A model generated the notes under the pieces. It was not told where the DNA came from. It was given only the letters and a program-made list of their open reading frames with translations, and did no database searches. Shown piece by piece: positions 32,220 through 42,670 of a stretch of 64,000 nucleotides of DNA (the stretch's first letter is position 1; every line of letters starts with the position of its first letter). Source of the stretch: Littorina saxatilis (taxonomy: Eukaryota; Mollusca; Gastropoda; Littorinimorpha; Littorinidae); assembly GCF_037325665.1 (NCBI RefSeq), contig NC_090246.1:58624004-58688003 (forward strand), given 5' to 3'. A program made the translations under genes and the position numbers.

Positions 32220-33365
32220 CAACACTGCAACATCCAGCCAGTTTGTTACACGTCTTGCTGTACAGACTCTGTAAATATGTACAGATGATGTTCTGTAAAA
32301 CAATGATTTTAATCAACTAGGGTAACACACTTCATGTATAAAATATTGTATCTGCTGTCCATTTTCATAGCTGTCAGTAGTGTCCATTGTTTCCACTCAC
32401 TATCTTCTGTCTGTCTCCTCTGACGCTAGATTGATGTTTTAATCATTGTGCTTTTATTGACTCACATGCGAAGCAAAAGTGAGTCTATGTACTCACCCGA
32501 GTCGTCCGTCCGTCCGTCCGTCCGTCCGTCCGTCCGTCCGTCCGTCCGGCCGTCCGGAAAACTTTAACGTTGGATATTTCTTGGACACTATTCAGTCTAT
32601 CAGTACCAAATTTGGCAAGATGGTGTATGATGACAAGGCCCCAAAAAACATACATAGCATCTTGACCTTGCTTCAAGGTCAAGGTCGCAGGGGCCATAAA
32701 TGTTGCCTAAAAAACAGCTATTGTTCTCATTTTCCCCATTTTCTCTGAAGTTTTTGAGATTGAATACCTCACCTATATATGATATATAGAGCAAAGTAAG
32801 CCCCATCTTTTGATACCAGTTTGGTTTACCTTGCTTCAAGGTCAAGGTCACAGGAGCTCTTCAAAGTTGGATTGTATACATATTTTGAAGTGACCTTGAC
32901 CCTGAACTATGGAAGATAACTGTTTCAAACTTTAAAATTATGTGGGGCACATGTTATGCTTTCATCATGAGACACATTTGGTCACATATGATCAAGGTCA
33001 AGGTCACTTTGACCCTTATGAAATGTGACCAAAATAAGGTAGTGAACCACTAAAAGTGACCATATCTCATGGTAGAAAGAGCCAATAAGCACCATTGTAC
33101 TTCCTATGTCTTGAATGAACAGCTTTGTGTTGCATGACCTTGGATGACCTTCACCTTGGGTCAAGGTCACATTGTATTTTGGTAGGAAAAATGTCTAAAG
33201 CAGTTCTTAGTGTATGATGTCATTACTAGGTTTAGTTATTTGACCTTGACCCTGAAGGTCAAGGTCATGTAAAGGTCAAGGTCAAGCATGTGAGTCGTAT
33301 GGGCTTTGCCCTTCTTGTTTATCATTATCAGTGGAGTAATGCAATAAACCTTGTACATTGTAGAA
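32220..33365 (+). other. NUF2: NUF2 3' untranslated region with repeat insertion
   Basis: The first good AATAAA after the NUF2 stop is at 33343-33348. If it is used, the 3' UTR is about 1.1 kb and most of it is the family B repeat at 32458-33320. A transcript ending earlier is possible. I see no strong AATAAA between 32220 and 32458. Confidence 0.45.
32458..33320 (+). mobile_element. HINE/Helentron-like element, family B, copy 1
   Basis: The 5' hairpin is GACTCAC-ATGCGAAGCAAAA-GTGAGTC. A (CCGT)n tract lies at about 32507-32550. The body holds many TCAAGGTCA and TGACCTTGACC words. The 3' end repeats GTGAGTC, then GGGC-TTT-GCCC, then TTCTTGTTT. A second copy at 34002-34746 differs at few positions and lacks about 95 bases near the 3' end. 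Confidence 0.65.
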
Positions 33366-34001
33366 TTTAAAGAGTTGACGTCAGTGTGACTTACAGTTAA
33401 CTCAAATTTAGTAGAACTTCATGAGAAAGTGCATGAGAATGTGTATGGTGGTACAGTATGTATGAATATGAGGAGTACAAATGTATGCTACATTGGTGCA
33501 TTAGTGTTTAAAATGATGAAGTTAATAAATGTTTCTTTAATATTTTTCAGGACTAAATGTATGTAGATTTGTTCAAATAATGATTGGCAATGCTGAACAT
33601 GAGTTACTTCAGGAATATCTTTTGCATGCAATTTGTATGTTTTTACAAAACCTATTTTAATAAACAAGCAATGTTCTACTTCTAGACTGTCACTAGCGTA
33701 GTTTTTCACCATAGAGAAATCAATTTCAAGTGTGCACAGAAGGCAAGTGAAGAATGTGATTGGCCAGTTTATTGTATCTGGCCTTAAGTCTGAAATGGTG
33801 TCCACAGCTGAAATAGCTGTGCAACCTTGGTTCTAACCTGATTTGTACATCAAAGAAAAATAAAATCCTTGTAAAGATTAATGAGACTTGTAAAAGAAAG
33901 TATGAAGTACACACCTAGAGAAACATTGTGTGCTCAGTTGTTGTTTTTAATGAAAATGTCGCCATTATCTGAAGTCAGCAGCACTACATTTTGGCCATTT
34001 T

Positions 34002-34746
34002 TGACTCACATGCGAAGCAAAAGTGAGTCTATGTACTCACCCGAGTCGTCCGTCCGTCCGGACGTCCGTCCGTCCGGAAAACTTTAACGTTGGATATTTC
34101 TTGGACACTATTCAGTCTATCAGTACCAAATTTGGCAAGATGGTGTATGATGACAAGGCCCCAAAAAACATACTTAGCATCTTGACCTTGCTTCAAGGTC
34201 AAGGGGCCATAAATGTTGCCTAAAAAACAGCTATTTTTCATATTTTTCCCATTTTCTCTGAAGTTTTTGAGATTCAATACCTCACCTATATATGATATAT
34301 AGGGCAAAGTAAGCCCCATCTTTTGATACCAGTTTGGTTTACCTTGCTTCAAGGTCAAGGTCACAGGAGCTCTTCAAAGTTGGATTGTATACATATTTTG
34401 AAGTGACCTTGACCCTGAACTATGGAAGATAACTGTTTCAAACTTAAAAATTATGTGGGGCACATGTTATGCTTTCATCATGAGACACATTCGGTCACAT
34501 ATGATCAAGGTCAAGGTCACTTTGACCCTTATGAAATGTGACCAAAATAAGGTAGTGAACCACTAAAAGTGACCATATCTCATGGTAGAAAGAGCCAATA
34601 AGCACCATTGTACTTCCTATGTCTTGAATTAACAGCTTTGTGTTGCATGACCTTGGATGACCTTGACCTTGGGTCAAGGTCACATGTATTTTGGTAGGAA
34701 AAATGTGTAAAGCATGTGAGTCGTATGGGCTTTGCCCTTCTTGTTT
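34002..34746 (+). mobile_element. HINE/Helentron-like element, family B, copy 2
   Basis: The ends match 32458-33320, with a shorter (CCGT)n tract and without the TGACCTTGACCCTGAAGGTC segment before the 3' arm. The two copies lie in direct orientation 1.5 kb apart. The sequence between them (33366-34001) has no recognisable gene. Confidence 0.65.
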
Positions 34747-34909
34747 GTGACATGACCTTACAGCATATTGAAACATGGTCTACTCTGTCATATTTATGGG
34801 ACAGAATGTCATGAATGACTTTTCACTGAGCCAGTAAAACTCAAATGTACCTTTGACAAAGCAAAGTTTTTGAATTTTGTCAGTGAGCCTGCAGAAAATG
34901 GGGAGACAA

Positions 34910-37660
34910 AATTTCACAGAAAGTTCAAAACTATTTCCGTAAGACTTCATTTTTGTTCACTGATCAGCTCTAAATAATAATTAAAGATTGAAACCTGATA
35001 TATTTTTGTAAAAAAGTATTTTACAGTATGTTTTGCAGAGGTATAAAACATAAAAAGGGTTGTTTGACTTGTTTTTGCATGTTCAAAAGTAGTTTGAAGT
35101 TTACGTGCAGATTTTCTTGTGAAAAAAGAGTTATAAACTTTCCAACCTTTTGCCTTATAAAGAGAGTAAATTGACTGGTTGGGGAACACCTAGCTTTGTA
35201 ATGCATTTGGATCCACTAGCAGCAGTCACACTGAAAGTTTGCATCAAGTTCATTCATTGGTGTTTGAGTAATTGAGAAATAAAAAATTCTTCTGAGAAAG
35301 TTATGAACTTTCCTACTATCTCCACTGAGAGTGTTTTTTGTCCTTAAATGCTAGCCATGAAAGTTAAGGTTGTAGTGGAACAGCAATTTTGCATATAAAA
35401 GTACATTAGATTTAGATACTAAGCATTTTTTGTCACTAAAGTCAAGCAGTATGCTATTTTCTCTGTGTCTTGCGCACTATTTTTATGTGAGAGTTACTAA
35501 CTCATGTCAAAACCCAAAATATATGTAAAATGACTATTTTCAGTTTCCAAATTACACTGTACCATGATTTTCATCACAAAAAGAATCTACTGGCTGCTGA
35601 CTGTTTCTTTCTGAAGTACTTAGCCGTTTTGTCATGAAGTTCATAACTTCACATAACTCAAGCTCATTTTTCAAGGGCGTGTTTAAAATAATGCCTTGTT
35701 AATAGCAAAAGAGTACATTTGACTTTATCTGGACATTTTGTAAGAAGTTTTCTGAATATCAACCCTCAAAATTACATTTTGATAATTCCAGCATGAATCT
35801 GGGTTGACTGCACGGTGTACATAACTTCACATCAACTGACCCTCAGCCCCATGGTGTGAAGTTATGAACACATGCCATGAGTATGATTTATACAAAATAA
35901 TTAATTTACTACACTAAAACACTACCTCAAATGATGTGCTGCTCTTCTCCAGAGTAGGCTGTTACAGTTTGATGTCATTTTTATTTTAATTTACCAGCAG
36001 ATTTTAGTACGTAGCTTTTCAGTTAAATAAATGATGTGAAGTTATGAACACACAGTCAGCTGACATAAACACTAACTAAATAATGATTTCGGTAACAGTT
36101 TTCATGACTGAGTTTGGTTAAGTAAATCATTAAGTAACAAAACCTTGTTTAGAATTATTTGCGAGAGACTTTAGTTAGTTATTTTAGTATAAATGTGTGA
36201 TTGATGTGAAGTTATGAACTTTCACAAGTTTCAAACAATTTGTTTTATTTTGGCAATTAAAATCTGATTTTGTAATATAAGTGCAGCTTTAGCCTATACT
36301 ACAACTCTGTTCTCAGTTTGTCATTGTTTTGCAAATATATTATACAGTAATTGTACTAGAGACCAACATAACAAAAATTTCTTGTGAAGTTATGCGCACG
36401 CTCACATTTTATGATTTTTGTTATCGTTTGTTTTCACAAATGTTTTACTTTTTGGCTCATGTAAGTGTAGCCTATGCGATCGTAACTTTGTCTGTCTGTG
36501 CGTGCGTGCGTGCGTGCGTGCGTGCGTGTGTATGTCTGTGGTAGAAACTCTAACATTTGAAGACGTCACATTACATTGATGTCACATTATGACGTAAGAG
36601 GGTTAGACGTCACGCGAAGGAAGTACTGAAAGTCTCGGTCATTATTATTTTGAGCGGGCCGAGACTAGTTGGCAGTCGTGTCCCTGTAAGTAGGCTACAT
36701 GCAGACAGACAGATCTAGATCTAGTGTCTCGCTTTCTTGCACAGTTTCACCTATGCTCTTTCTGTGTGTGTGTGTGTGTGTGATGGAGTGATTGAGTTTG
36801 TGTTACTGTTTGTCGATTTCTTACGTGAGCCTTGATGGCTTCGCCTCTTGTATTACTTAGTTGTATGTTGATTACAAAGAGTAGCTGGAGAGAAAATAAG
36901 ATGTCATATGCACTTTCTTACTTTGGTTTGAATTAGCCATAGTTTGTGATGTCACGGTGTGAAGTTATGAACTCCTAGGACATTCTAAAAATACTTTCAG
37001 TTTCTGCCAACTCTTTGAGTCAGACAAACATTTTGGTGTATTGAAATCCTTTTGATGGTACTTTTCAAGCACATTTTGCACAAAAACAGCAAAATTGTAG
37101 ATTTAATGATAACTTATGCCAATATTTGCTGTGAAAAAATTGTGACTATTAATTTCTATAAATAATACAAATAACCAAAAAATCTTCTCCACATTTCATC
37201 TTCAAAAATTACCTTCATGTTCCAGCTCACCTTTTTCAGATTAAAAAACAAAACACATTTTTTCCTGCCTGTATAAATTAAACTTATTTTACCAATAAAA
37301 GTAAATTATGTGAAGTTATGAACTTCCCATTAATGGAGTTCCCATCTGCATCATGCGTGGCCAAAACAAGTTTAACTTGCTTGAAATGCAAAGTAATTTG
37401 CTGTAGCAATTTGCTCAGATGTCTAAAACAGACCCAATACATGTAGCAACAATGATTTAACAAGTCTAAATTTTGTGACGGTGTGAAGTTATGAACTCCT
37501 GCAAACTTTTAAACCTGAATCTGTGAAGTGATCAAACAAATGAGTTTTCTTAAATCATAGCTGTTCCTTGCGTATTTATGCTCTAAAATACATGTCTATT
37601 TTCAAAACAAAGAAAATGTTCATTTTTAAAATTGATTTTGTATGTCACAAAAATGGACAC
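34910..37660. repeat. Decayed satellite of about 173 bp with a GAAGTT-N3-AACTTC box
   Basis: A dyad box close to GTGAAGTTATGAACTTC recurs with its core at about 35131, 35301, 35494, 35640 (inverted), 35862, 36042, 36212, 36390, 36965, 37140 (weak), 37316 and 37489. Most steps are 170-180 bases. The 575-base gap equals one step plus the inserted family C element (36449-36855). Sequence between boxes is AT-rich and strongly diverged. No coding is seen. It appears to be an old tandem array in which only the box has stayed constant. Confidence 0.7.
36449..36855 (+). mobile_element. HINE/Helentron-like element, family C, copy inside the 173-bp satellite
   Basis: The 5' end is TTGGCTCATGTAAGTGTAGC, with a (GCGT)n/(GT)n tract at 36495-36535. 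The 3' end is TTACGTGAGCC, the complement of the 5' arm, followed by GCC-TTGAT-GGC and TTCGCCTCTTGT. Removing it restores the satellite period, which supports these limits. Confidence 0.65.
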
Positions 37661-38039
37661 CTATTCTGACTTTGGGCCATCTTGATATGTTAAAAAAACA
37701 AACACCCACCTAAACTAAACTGTCAATCTCGATAAAAACACAACCCCAAAAAGGACGGCAATAAATTTTTATTTTTTAAGCCTACATGACATTTTTGTTT
37801 TGCTGAGAAAACCTTTCTCCTTGTTTCTATGTTAAAGTTTTTAAACATGTACAAATTCTACCGTCTACAGTCAACATTTTCTCATCCAAGAAACAAATTC
37901 TGTACATGTACGCACTTTCAAAGCAAGCTGGACATACTGCAATTCATGCTCCCACTCACCCACTACCACAAGTATTTCTAATTCATATTCACTCATTCAA
38001 TTATCATTGCAATCTTTCTCATGTGTAGCAACACAGATC

Positions 38040-38395
38040 TGTACAGGCTCACACGTGTGATAAGACTATTCGGATGAGACGAAAAATCGAGGTCCCTTCG
38101 TGTGCACTACATTGGGGTGTGCACGTTAAAGATCCCACGATTGACAAAAGGGTCTTTCCTGGCAAAATTGTATAGGCATAGATAAAAAAATGTCCACCAA
38201 AATACCCGTGTGACTTGGAATAATAGGCCGTGAAAAGTAGGATATGCGCTGAAATGGCTGCGATCTGCTGGTCGATGTGAATGCGTGATGTATTGTGTAA
38301 AAAATTCCATCTCACACGGCATAAATAGATCCCTGCGCCTTGAGTCCGAGTCTGGAGATACGCGCGCGATATAAGACTTCATATATATAACATAA
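38040..38395. repeat. Dispersed repeat resembling a LINE 3' end
   Basis: The sequence runs from CTGTACAGGCTCACACGTGT through GGTGTGCACGTTAAAGATCC and GTCTTTCCTGGCAAAATTG to CGCGCGATATAAGACTTC. I recognise it as a common mollusc repeat ending in a GCGCGATATAA tail like other LINE 3' ends. Only one copy is present here. Confidence 0.45.
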
Positions 38396-38668
38396 GACTA
38401 TTATTCTAAAACAGCCCACCCTAGTTGCTCCCTGTGCAAAGTGGGAATTCAATTTGTTACTGAAAGGATTTTGTAACTGACACGTACCTATGTCAATATG
38501 CAAAATTAATGTGCCAAAAATTCCCACTCTACACATGAGGAATGCAGGATGTGTGTGTTTTCTTTGCAGAAGGCTGCATATAGAGATTATAGTCTTATCC
38601 CACTTTAAAGCCTGGACAGATCTATGGCGGTGCACATAATCCTTTACGTTAGAAGGAAGGTACCTTAA

Positions 38669-38722
38669 CTTTCTTTATTTGGTGTTTAACGTCGTTTTCA
38701 ACCACGAAGGTTATATCGCGAC
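38669..38722 (-). mobile_element. 54-base truncated SINE-like insertion with 13-base target duplication
   Basis: The insert contains CGTCGTTTTCAACCACGAAG and is flanked by GAAGGTACCTTAA at 38656-38668 and 38723-38735. It is the tail-most part of the element at 24208-24582. Confidence 0.85.
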
Positions 38723-38765
38723 GAAGGTACCTTAAGATGCCCATACATCTCAATCAGTCAATGAA

Positions 38766-39012
38766 GTTGTACCTGCAGCACAAAAAGATGGATATAAATA
38801 AGGATCTCCTCAATACAAAGTCTTTGTACTTGTAGCACAAAAGATGGGAGATAAAATAAGATCTCCTCGATACAAAGTCTTTGTCTTTGCATTTGTACTT
38901 GTAGCACAAAAAATAGAGATAGAATAGGATCTCCTCAATACAAAGTCTGTGCATTTGTACTTGTAGCACAAAAGATAGAGATAAAATAGGATCTCTTCAA
39001 TACAAAGTCCTT
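38766..39012. repeat. Tandem repeat of about 60 bp, four copies, in the ELP6 3' UTR
   Basis: Units contain TTGTACTTGTAGCACAAAA and ATCTCCTCAATACAAAGTC, 59-67 bases apart. The array begins about 50 bases after the ELP6 stop codon on the - strand, so it probably lies in the ELP6 3' untranslated region. Confidence 0.75.
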
Positions 39013-39058
39013 GTGAGTGAATAAGGACCCCAGCCAGGCTGCAACTCCTGGAAGAAGT

Positions 39059-39184
39059 TCACAACACAGCGGAGGAAGTCCCAGCAGCAAAGAATTCAGC
39101 TCCATTCTCCATCAGCTTGAACTGCAGTGTTTTTGTAGCGTGTTGTCTTGGTGCATCCATGCTGTCCCTCCAGGTCACACAAGC
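39059..39184 (-). CDS. ELP6: ELP6 terminal coding exon 2
   Basis: This exon follows TTTCAG. It encodes ACVTWRDSMDAPRQHATKT, then LQFKLMENGAEFFAAG and TSSAVL, then TGA. The match to the human C-terminus fixes the splice. Confidence 0.9.
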   Translation of the reverse strand, partial: ACVTWRDSMDAPRQHATKTLQFKLMENGAEFFAAGTSSAVL

Positions 39185-40820
39185 CTGAAATGTCAAACAG
39201 AAGGTTTTATTTCGTGTCAGAACCTTGGCTTTGTTACATTAAAAGGAGGAATTTCTACATCCAATTACACCATTTGCCACAAGATGAAATGTTTCATGTC
39301 AAAACCTTTTGAAATTTAATTCAGAGCCAACATGAGAAAATGAACAAGTCGTGTCAAGCAATATCAAAACATTCAGTCAACCTCTCAGCCTGAAACTTAA
39401 TAGATTGACTCTGAAAACCTGTCGAGACAACTAAAACTGGCTAGCCGAAACCAGTAAATTGAGATTCATCTTGAAAGTTCAAATGCTAACATGTGGGAAA
39501 TGAAATAACTCAGATGTAAAATATCACAATGAAAGCTTTTCTTCAGCTTTCACTACACAGAAAATAACTACAGTGCTGAGTCACGTATGGGTATTGCTCA
39601 CAATAAATCTTTATGTATCGATTGGAGATTAGATTTCTCTTCTTTGAGTCATGTGACGTCAGAGGCCTACAAAACTTTATAATTGGGCGTTTCAGGTTGA
39701 CCAAAACTTTAAAGGAACTACAAAACACACGTCATGTGTTTGATTGCATGTGTGTGTGCTGTTCAATGTCAAAACAACAACAAAGTCAGTACATGACGTG
39801 TGTTTTGTAGTTCCTTTGAAGTTTCGGTCAACCTGAAACGCCCAAATATGAAGCTTATGTGTTTGATTGCATGTGTGTGTGCCCGGGCTCGTTCAATCGT
39901 CAAAACAACAACAAAGTCATAGTACCTGAAAGGAGTTCGATCGATACATAAATGTTATTTGCGTTTTTGACCAAAATATGACATTTTACACAGATCTCGA
40001 CAGTCATTGTTCACCTCGACCGCTAGCGCGGTCTCGGAGAACAATGACTGTCTCGATCTGTGTAAAATGTCATATTTTGGTCAAACACGCAAATAACGTA
40101 TAATATCGCTCCCACTCGCAGAGAATTTTGTGTTGGACTTGGGTTAATCCGTACCTGTCCATGGACGTCTTTACAATAGCCTGTCTGCAGTCCTGTTACA
40201 TTGACATCAAGAGAGCTCAGGGCTGTCAGGAACTTCCACAGGCTCCAGGTGTCTCTGTCATGTTGATCGTAAGAGGTGAGCACCACCAGAGTGGTACCGT
40301 TCTGTGTCGAGGAGGAGGCATCTAAGCTGAACCACAATGCTTCTTGTAATGCCTTGAAGAACATCATCACCTCATCTAAATGGTATCCCATGCTAAGAAA
40401 CACAGAAATATCGTCAATCACCAGCACTGGTTGACCGTGAGCTTGTTCTTTCAAGCAACATAAAGACTTCAGTAATTTCTCTTTCATACGGTCCAAGAAA
40501 TTTTCTTGGTTCGTCACTGGCTGATAAGTCTCGGGGAAAAAAGTATGCACAAGTTCCTCCAATCCATCAATGAACTGTAGTTGTTTGGCTTCAGTAGCAG
40601 ACTGTAAGCTGACACCGGTCTTTAAGGAAACTGCATTGTAATGGTGAAACTTCTGGACAAAGCTAACCAAACAAACTGGTCGTTTTTCTTTGACAGCAGC
40701 CGACAAAACTTGATGCAATACAAAGTTTCCGTTCTCCTCGTTCTGACCAATAATTAAGCATTCTCGGTTCCCGATGCAGCCACGATCGAACCCAAGAAAG
40801 CTGTTAACGCTTGAGAACAT
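39059..40820 (-). CDS. ELP6: ELP6, Elongator complex protein 6 (two coding exons)
   Basis: ELP6 is a RecA-fold subunit of the Elp4-5-6 hexamer of Elongator, which modifies wobble uridines of tRNAs. It lacks ATPase motifs in known members. Exon 1 is 40820-40155 and exon 2 is 39184-39059, joined by GTACGG and TTTCAG in phase 0. The product has 263 residues against 266 in human. The start MFSSVNSFLGF mirrors human MFVELNNLLN. Diagnostic blocks are FVQKFHHYNAVSLKTGVSL (human ALIQSFSHYSIVGQKLGVSL), PVLVIDDISVFLSMG (PVLLVDDLSVLLSLG), TGYCKDVHGQ (TGFCRDVHGQ) and the C-terminus FFAAGTSSAVL (FFAKGMSPAVL). The frame stays open 52 codons upstream of the chosen ATG, but that extension has no counterpart in human ELP6. 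Confidence 0.92.
39610..39953. mobile_element. Foldback element 1 in the ELP6 intron
   Basis: The outer ends TTATGTATCGAT and ATCGATACATAA are inverted. A second inverted pair is at about 39685-39737 and about 39791-39843 (GGGCGTTTCAGGTTGACC; CAAAACACACGTCATG), about 53 bases with few mismatches. GTTTGATTGCATGTGTGTGT plus AAAACAACAACAAAGTCA occurs twice in direct orientation around the inner arm. It is non-coding. Confidence 0.65.
39954..40104. mobile_element. Foldback element 2 in the ELP6 intron
   Basis: This is a nearly perfect hairpin of about 65-base arms centred on GACCGCTAGCGCGGTC. Arms include TTGACCAAAATATGACAT and TTTTACACAGATCT and their complements (about 39968-40015 and 40042-40092). 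It lies only about 50 bases from the ELP6 splice donor. Confidence 0.75.
40155..40820 (-). CDS. ELP6: ELP6 coding exon 1
   Basis: This exon has 222 codons and ends DVHGQ at the donor GTACGG (40154). It holds the whole RecA-like core. Confidence 0.9.
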
Positions 40821-41414
40821 GTCGGTGTATCTGCTGGACTTTCGTTTTGTGGACTTACAAAGCCCCAGTTGTCCACAACACTCGGCCACGAGGATTCGAG
40901 CGGAAGTTGCGTTCTCAAGTACAAGGGAAGCAACTCCCAGACAAAAATATAACATTATGAAGAAAACCACAGGCACCAGCGCGAAAATAAATGTTTAATG
41001 ATGTCTGTATTACATGTACCATGTCGATTTTCTGGGAATTGGTCCTCATCAGTTTTAGACTAGAACGAATTCATCATTCAGTTTTGTCTTATCACGCACA
41101 ATTGTTCTCGTCCAATTTTGAAAGGAGGAATTTAATCTTGATATCAGTCACACGGCCTGCGTGACACTGACATAATTATCATGCACTGAACAAAAGATTA
41201 ATCAACGAGAAACTCGGGAAAGGGTACAGAATATGCATGCATTTGGTCGCTGACCTAATCAAGTGGTAATTGGGGTTTCTTTGTGAAAGAGTGAATATAA
41301 TTTATTCTGTATGCAAGTAGTCTGTCATCACTCATAAAGACTATCAGACTTCATGCAGTGACGGCCAGTGAATCATCAGTGATTTACTCAAGGCAAGGGC
41401 GGATCAATTCACTT

Positions 41415-41660
41415 TGGAGGGGGGGGGGGGGGGGGATTACAAAATGACTGCGAAGATACAAGTTGACGGCGCCAAAGGCGCCTAAGCCTCTAGGGGGGTC
41501 CGGGGGCATGCCCCCCCGGAAATTTTTTTTATCCAAAGAAGCAAAATAGAGCTATCTGGTGCATCCTGAGCCAATAAATTACCTCTTTTTTTGGGGGGGG
41601 TGGGGGTTACGTAACCCGTGTAACCCCCCCCCCCCCCCCCCAGATCCGCCCTTGCAAGGT
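41415..41660. repeat. Poly-G/poly-C bounded repeat with CATGCCCCCCCGG module
   Basis: G and C runs at about 41418-41434 and about 41625-41641 bound an inverted-repeat-like unit. AAGGCGGATC-type ends (GGGCGGATCAATTC and AGATCCGCCCTTG) point inward. Inside lies GGCGCCAAAGGCGCC and the CCGGGGGCATGCCCCC module, in inverse sense to 21075. Confidence 0.5.
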
Positions 41661-42241
41661 CAGTAACGGAATAGAAAATCAGTTGTAGGTCAAACAAAAA
41701 CAACAACAAACAGACCAGTCCTCGAAAAAGCTTTTACAAAAGCAGAAGTTTAAATCAAGACTATGCTGGTAGACGAGACAGACCAAAACAAACAATACCG
41801 CTTATCTTAAAAAAATTAAAAAAAGAGAAAGTAAATTACCGTAACAATCTAACTCTTTTGAGGGCCCCAAAGGGTTTAAAATCGTGATCGTGATTGGCGT
41901 TTTTTGACCTTTCTGTGATCGTGATTGCCGAAATTTCCATTTCTGTGATCGTGATGGGACTTTGCCCGTGATCCGTGATGACAAAAAAATCAAGTCTCGT
42001 GATCGTGATCGTCATTTGTTTTTGTGATCGTGATGGGCATTATTGCAAAGCATTTTATTTTCAACGTACATTTTTCACAGCTGTATCACTCTATGATCCT
42101 CTATTCGTCAAGGAGCCAATCCCGATTGAAGGGAAGCAACAACACATTCAGAAATATGATTTTGACAGTTAAGAGAATCAATCACACAAAAAAAGAGATC
42201 CAATCAGAAGGCAAATTGCAAAATCTGCCAAACTTCATCCA

Positions 42242-42670
42242 ATGGAAGGGCTTCGTGCAAAAGTTTTGAGTGCATTAAGTCATATTCGAATTCGAAGATC
42301 AAAAATGGCGTGCCGCGGTACTGTCATCGAACTTCTAATACATTTTGTGGATTCAAGCCAGACCAAAGCAGGCGGCGAGAATGCCTTCCTTGGTGGAAAG
42401 GTCAGGCTACGGGTCGGTCTTTCCGAAGACGAAATATCAAGGTATGTTGATCTATGTTGCTCTATGACTGTTCTGAATGTAGGCAAAGATCTTGAAATTT
42501 GTTCAAGATCTTTGAGTTTGAGTGAGATCATTGACATTGTCGACATTGCCACGTCCGGCCGTCACTCGCTCAGTGTGACCTCGACTGGCTCGAGATCGAG
42601 TCTGCGTGTAGCCAAAACCGAAACTAGAAATGTGTTTTTCATCTCAGCAACGTGGACACGCTTGGCATAG
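42242..42670 (+). CDS. Hypothetical 142-codon frame inside the TIR element
   Basis: The frame starts MEGLRAKVLSALSHIRI and includes KMACRGTVIELLIHFVDSS and FLGGKVRLRVGLSEDEISR. Just after the last segment a good donor, GTATGT (about 42442), could end an exon. I recognise no family. It may be a captured host exon, an element gene or chance. The codon pattern of 42300-42440 looks more protein-like than the rest. Confidence 0.25.
   Translation: MEGLRAKVLSALSHIRIRRSKMACRGTVIELLIHFVDSSQTKAGGENAFLGGKVRLRVGLSEDEISRYVDLCCSMTVLNVGKDLEICSRSLSLSEIIDIVDIATSGRHSLSVTSTGSRSSLRVAKTETRNVFFISATWTRLA

Noticed and set aside
40821-40976. N-terminal extension of ELP6 with a hydrophobic start
   Set aside because: The frame is open, but alignment to human ELP6 begins at the ATG at 40820, and a signal-like leader makes no sense for a cytoplasmic Elongator subunit.
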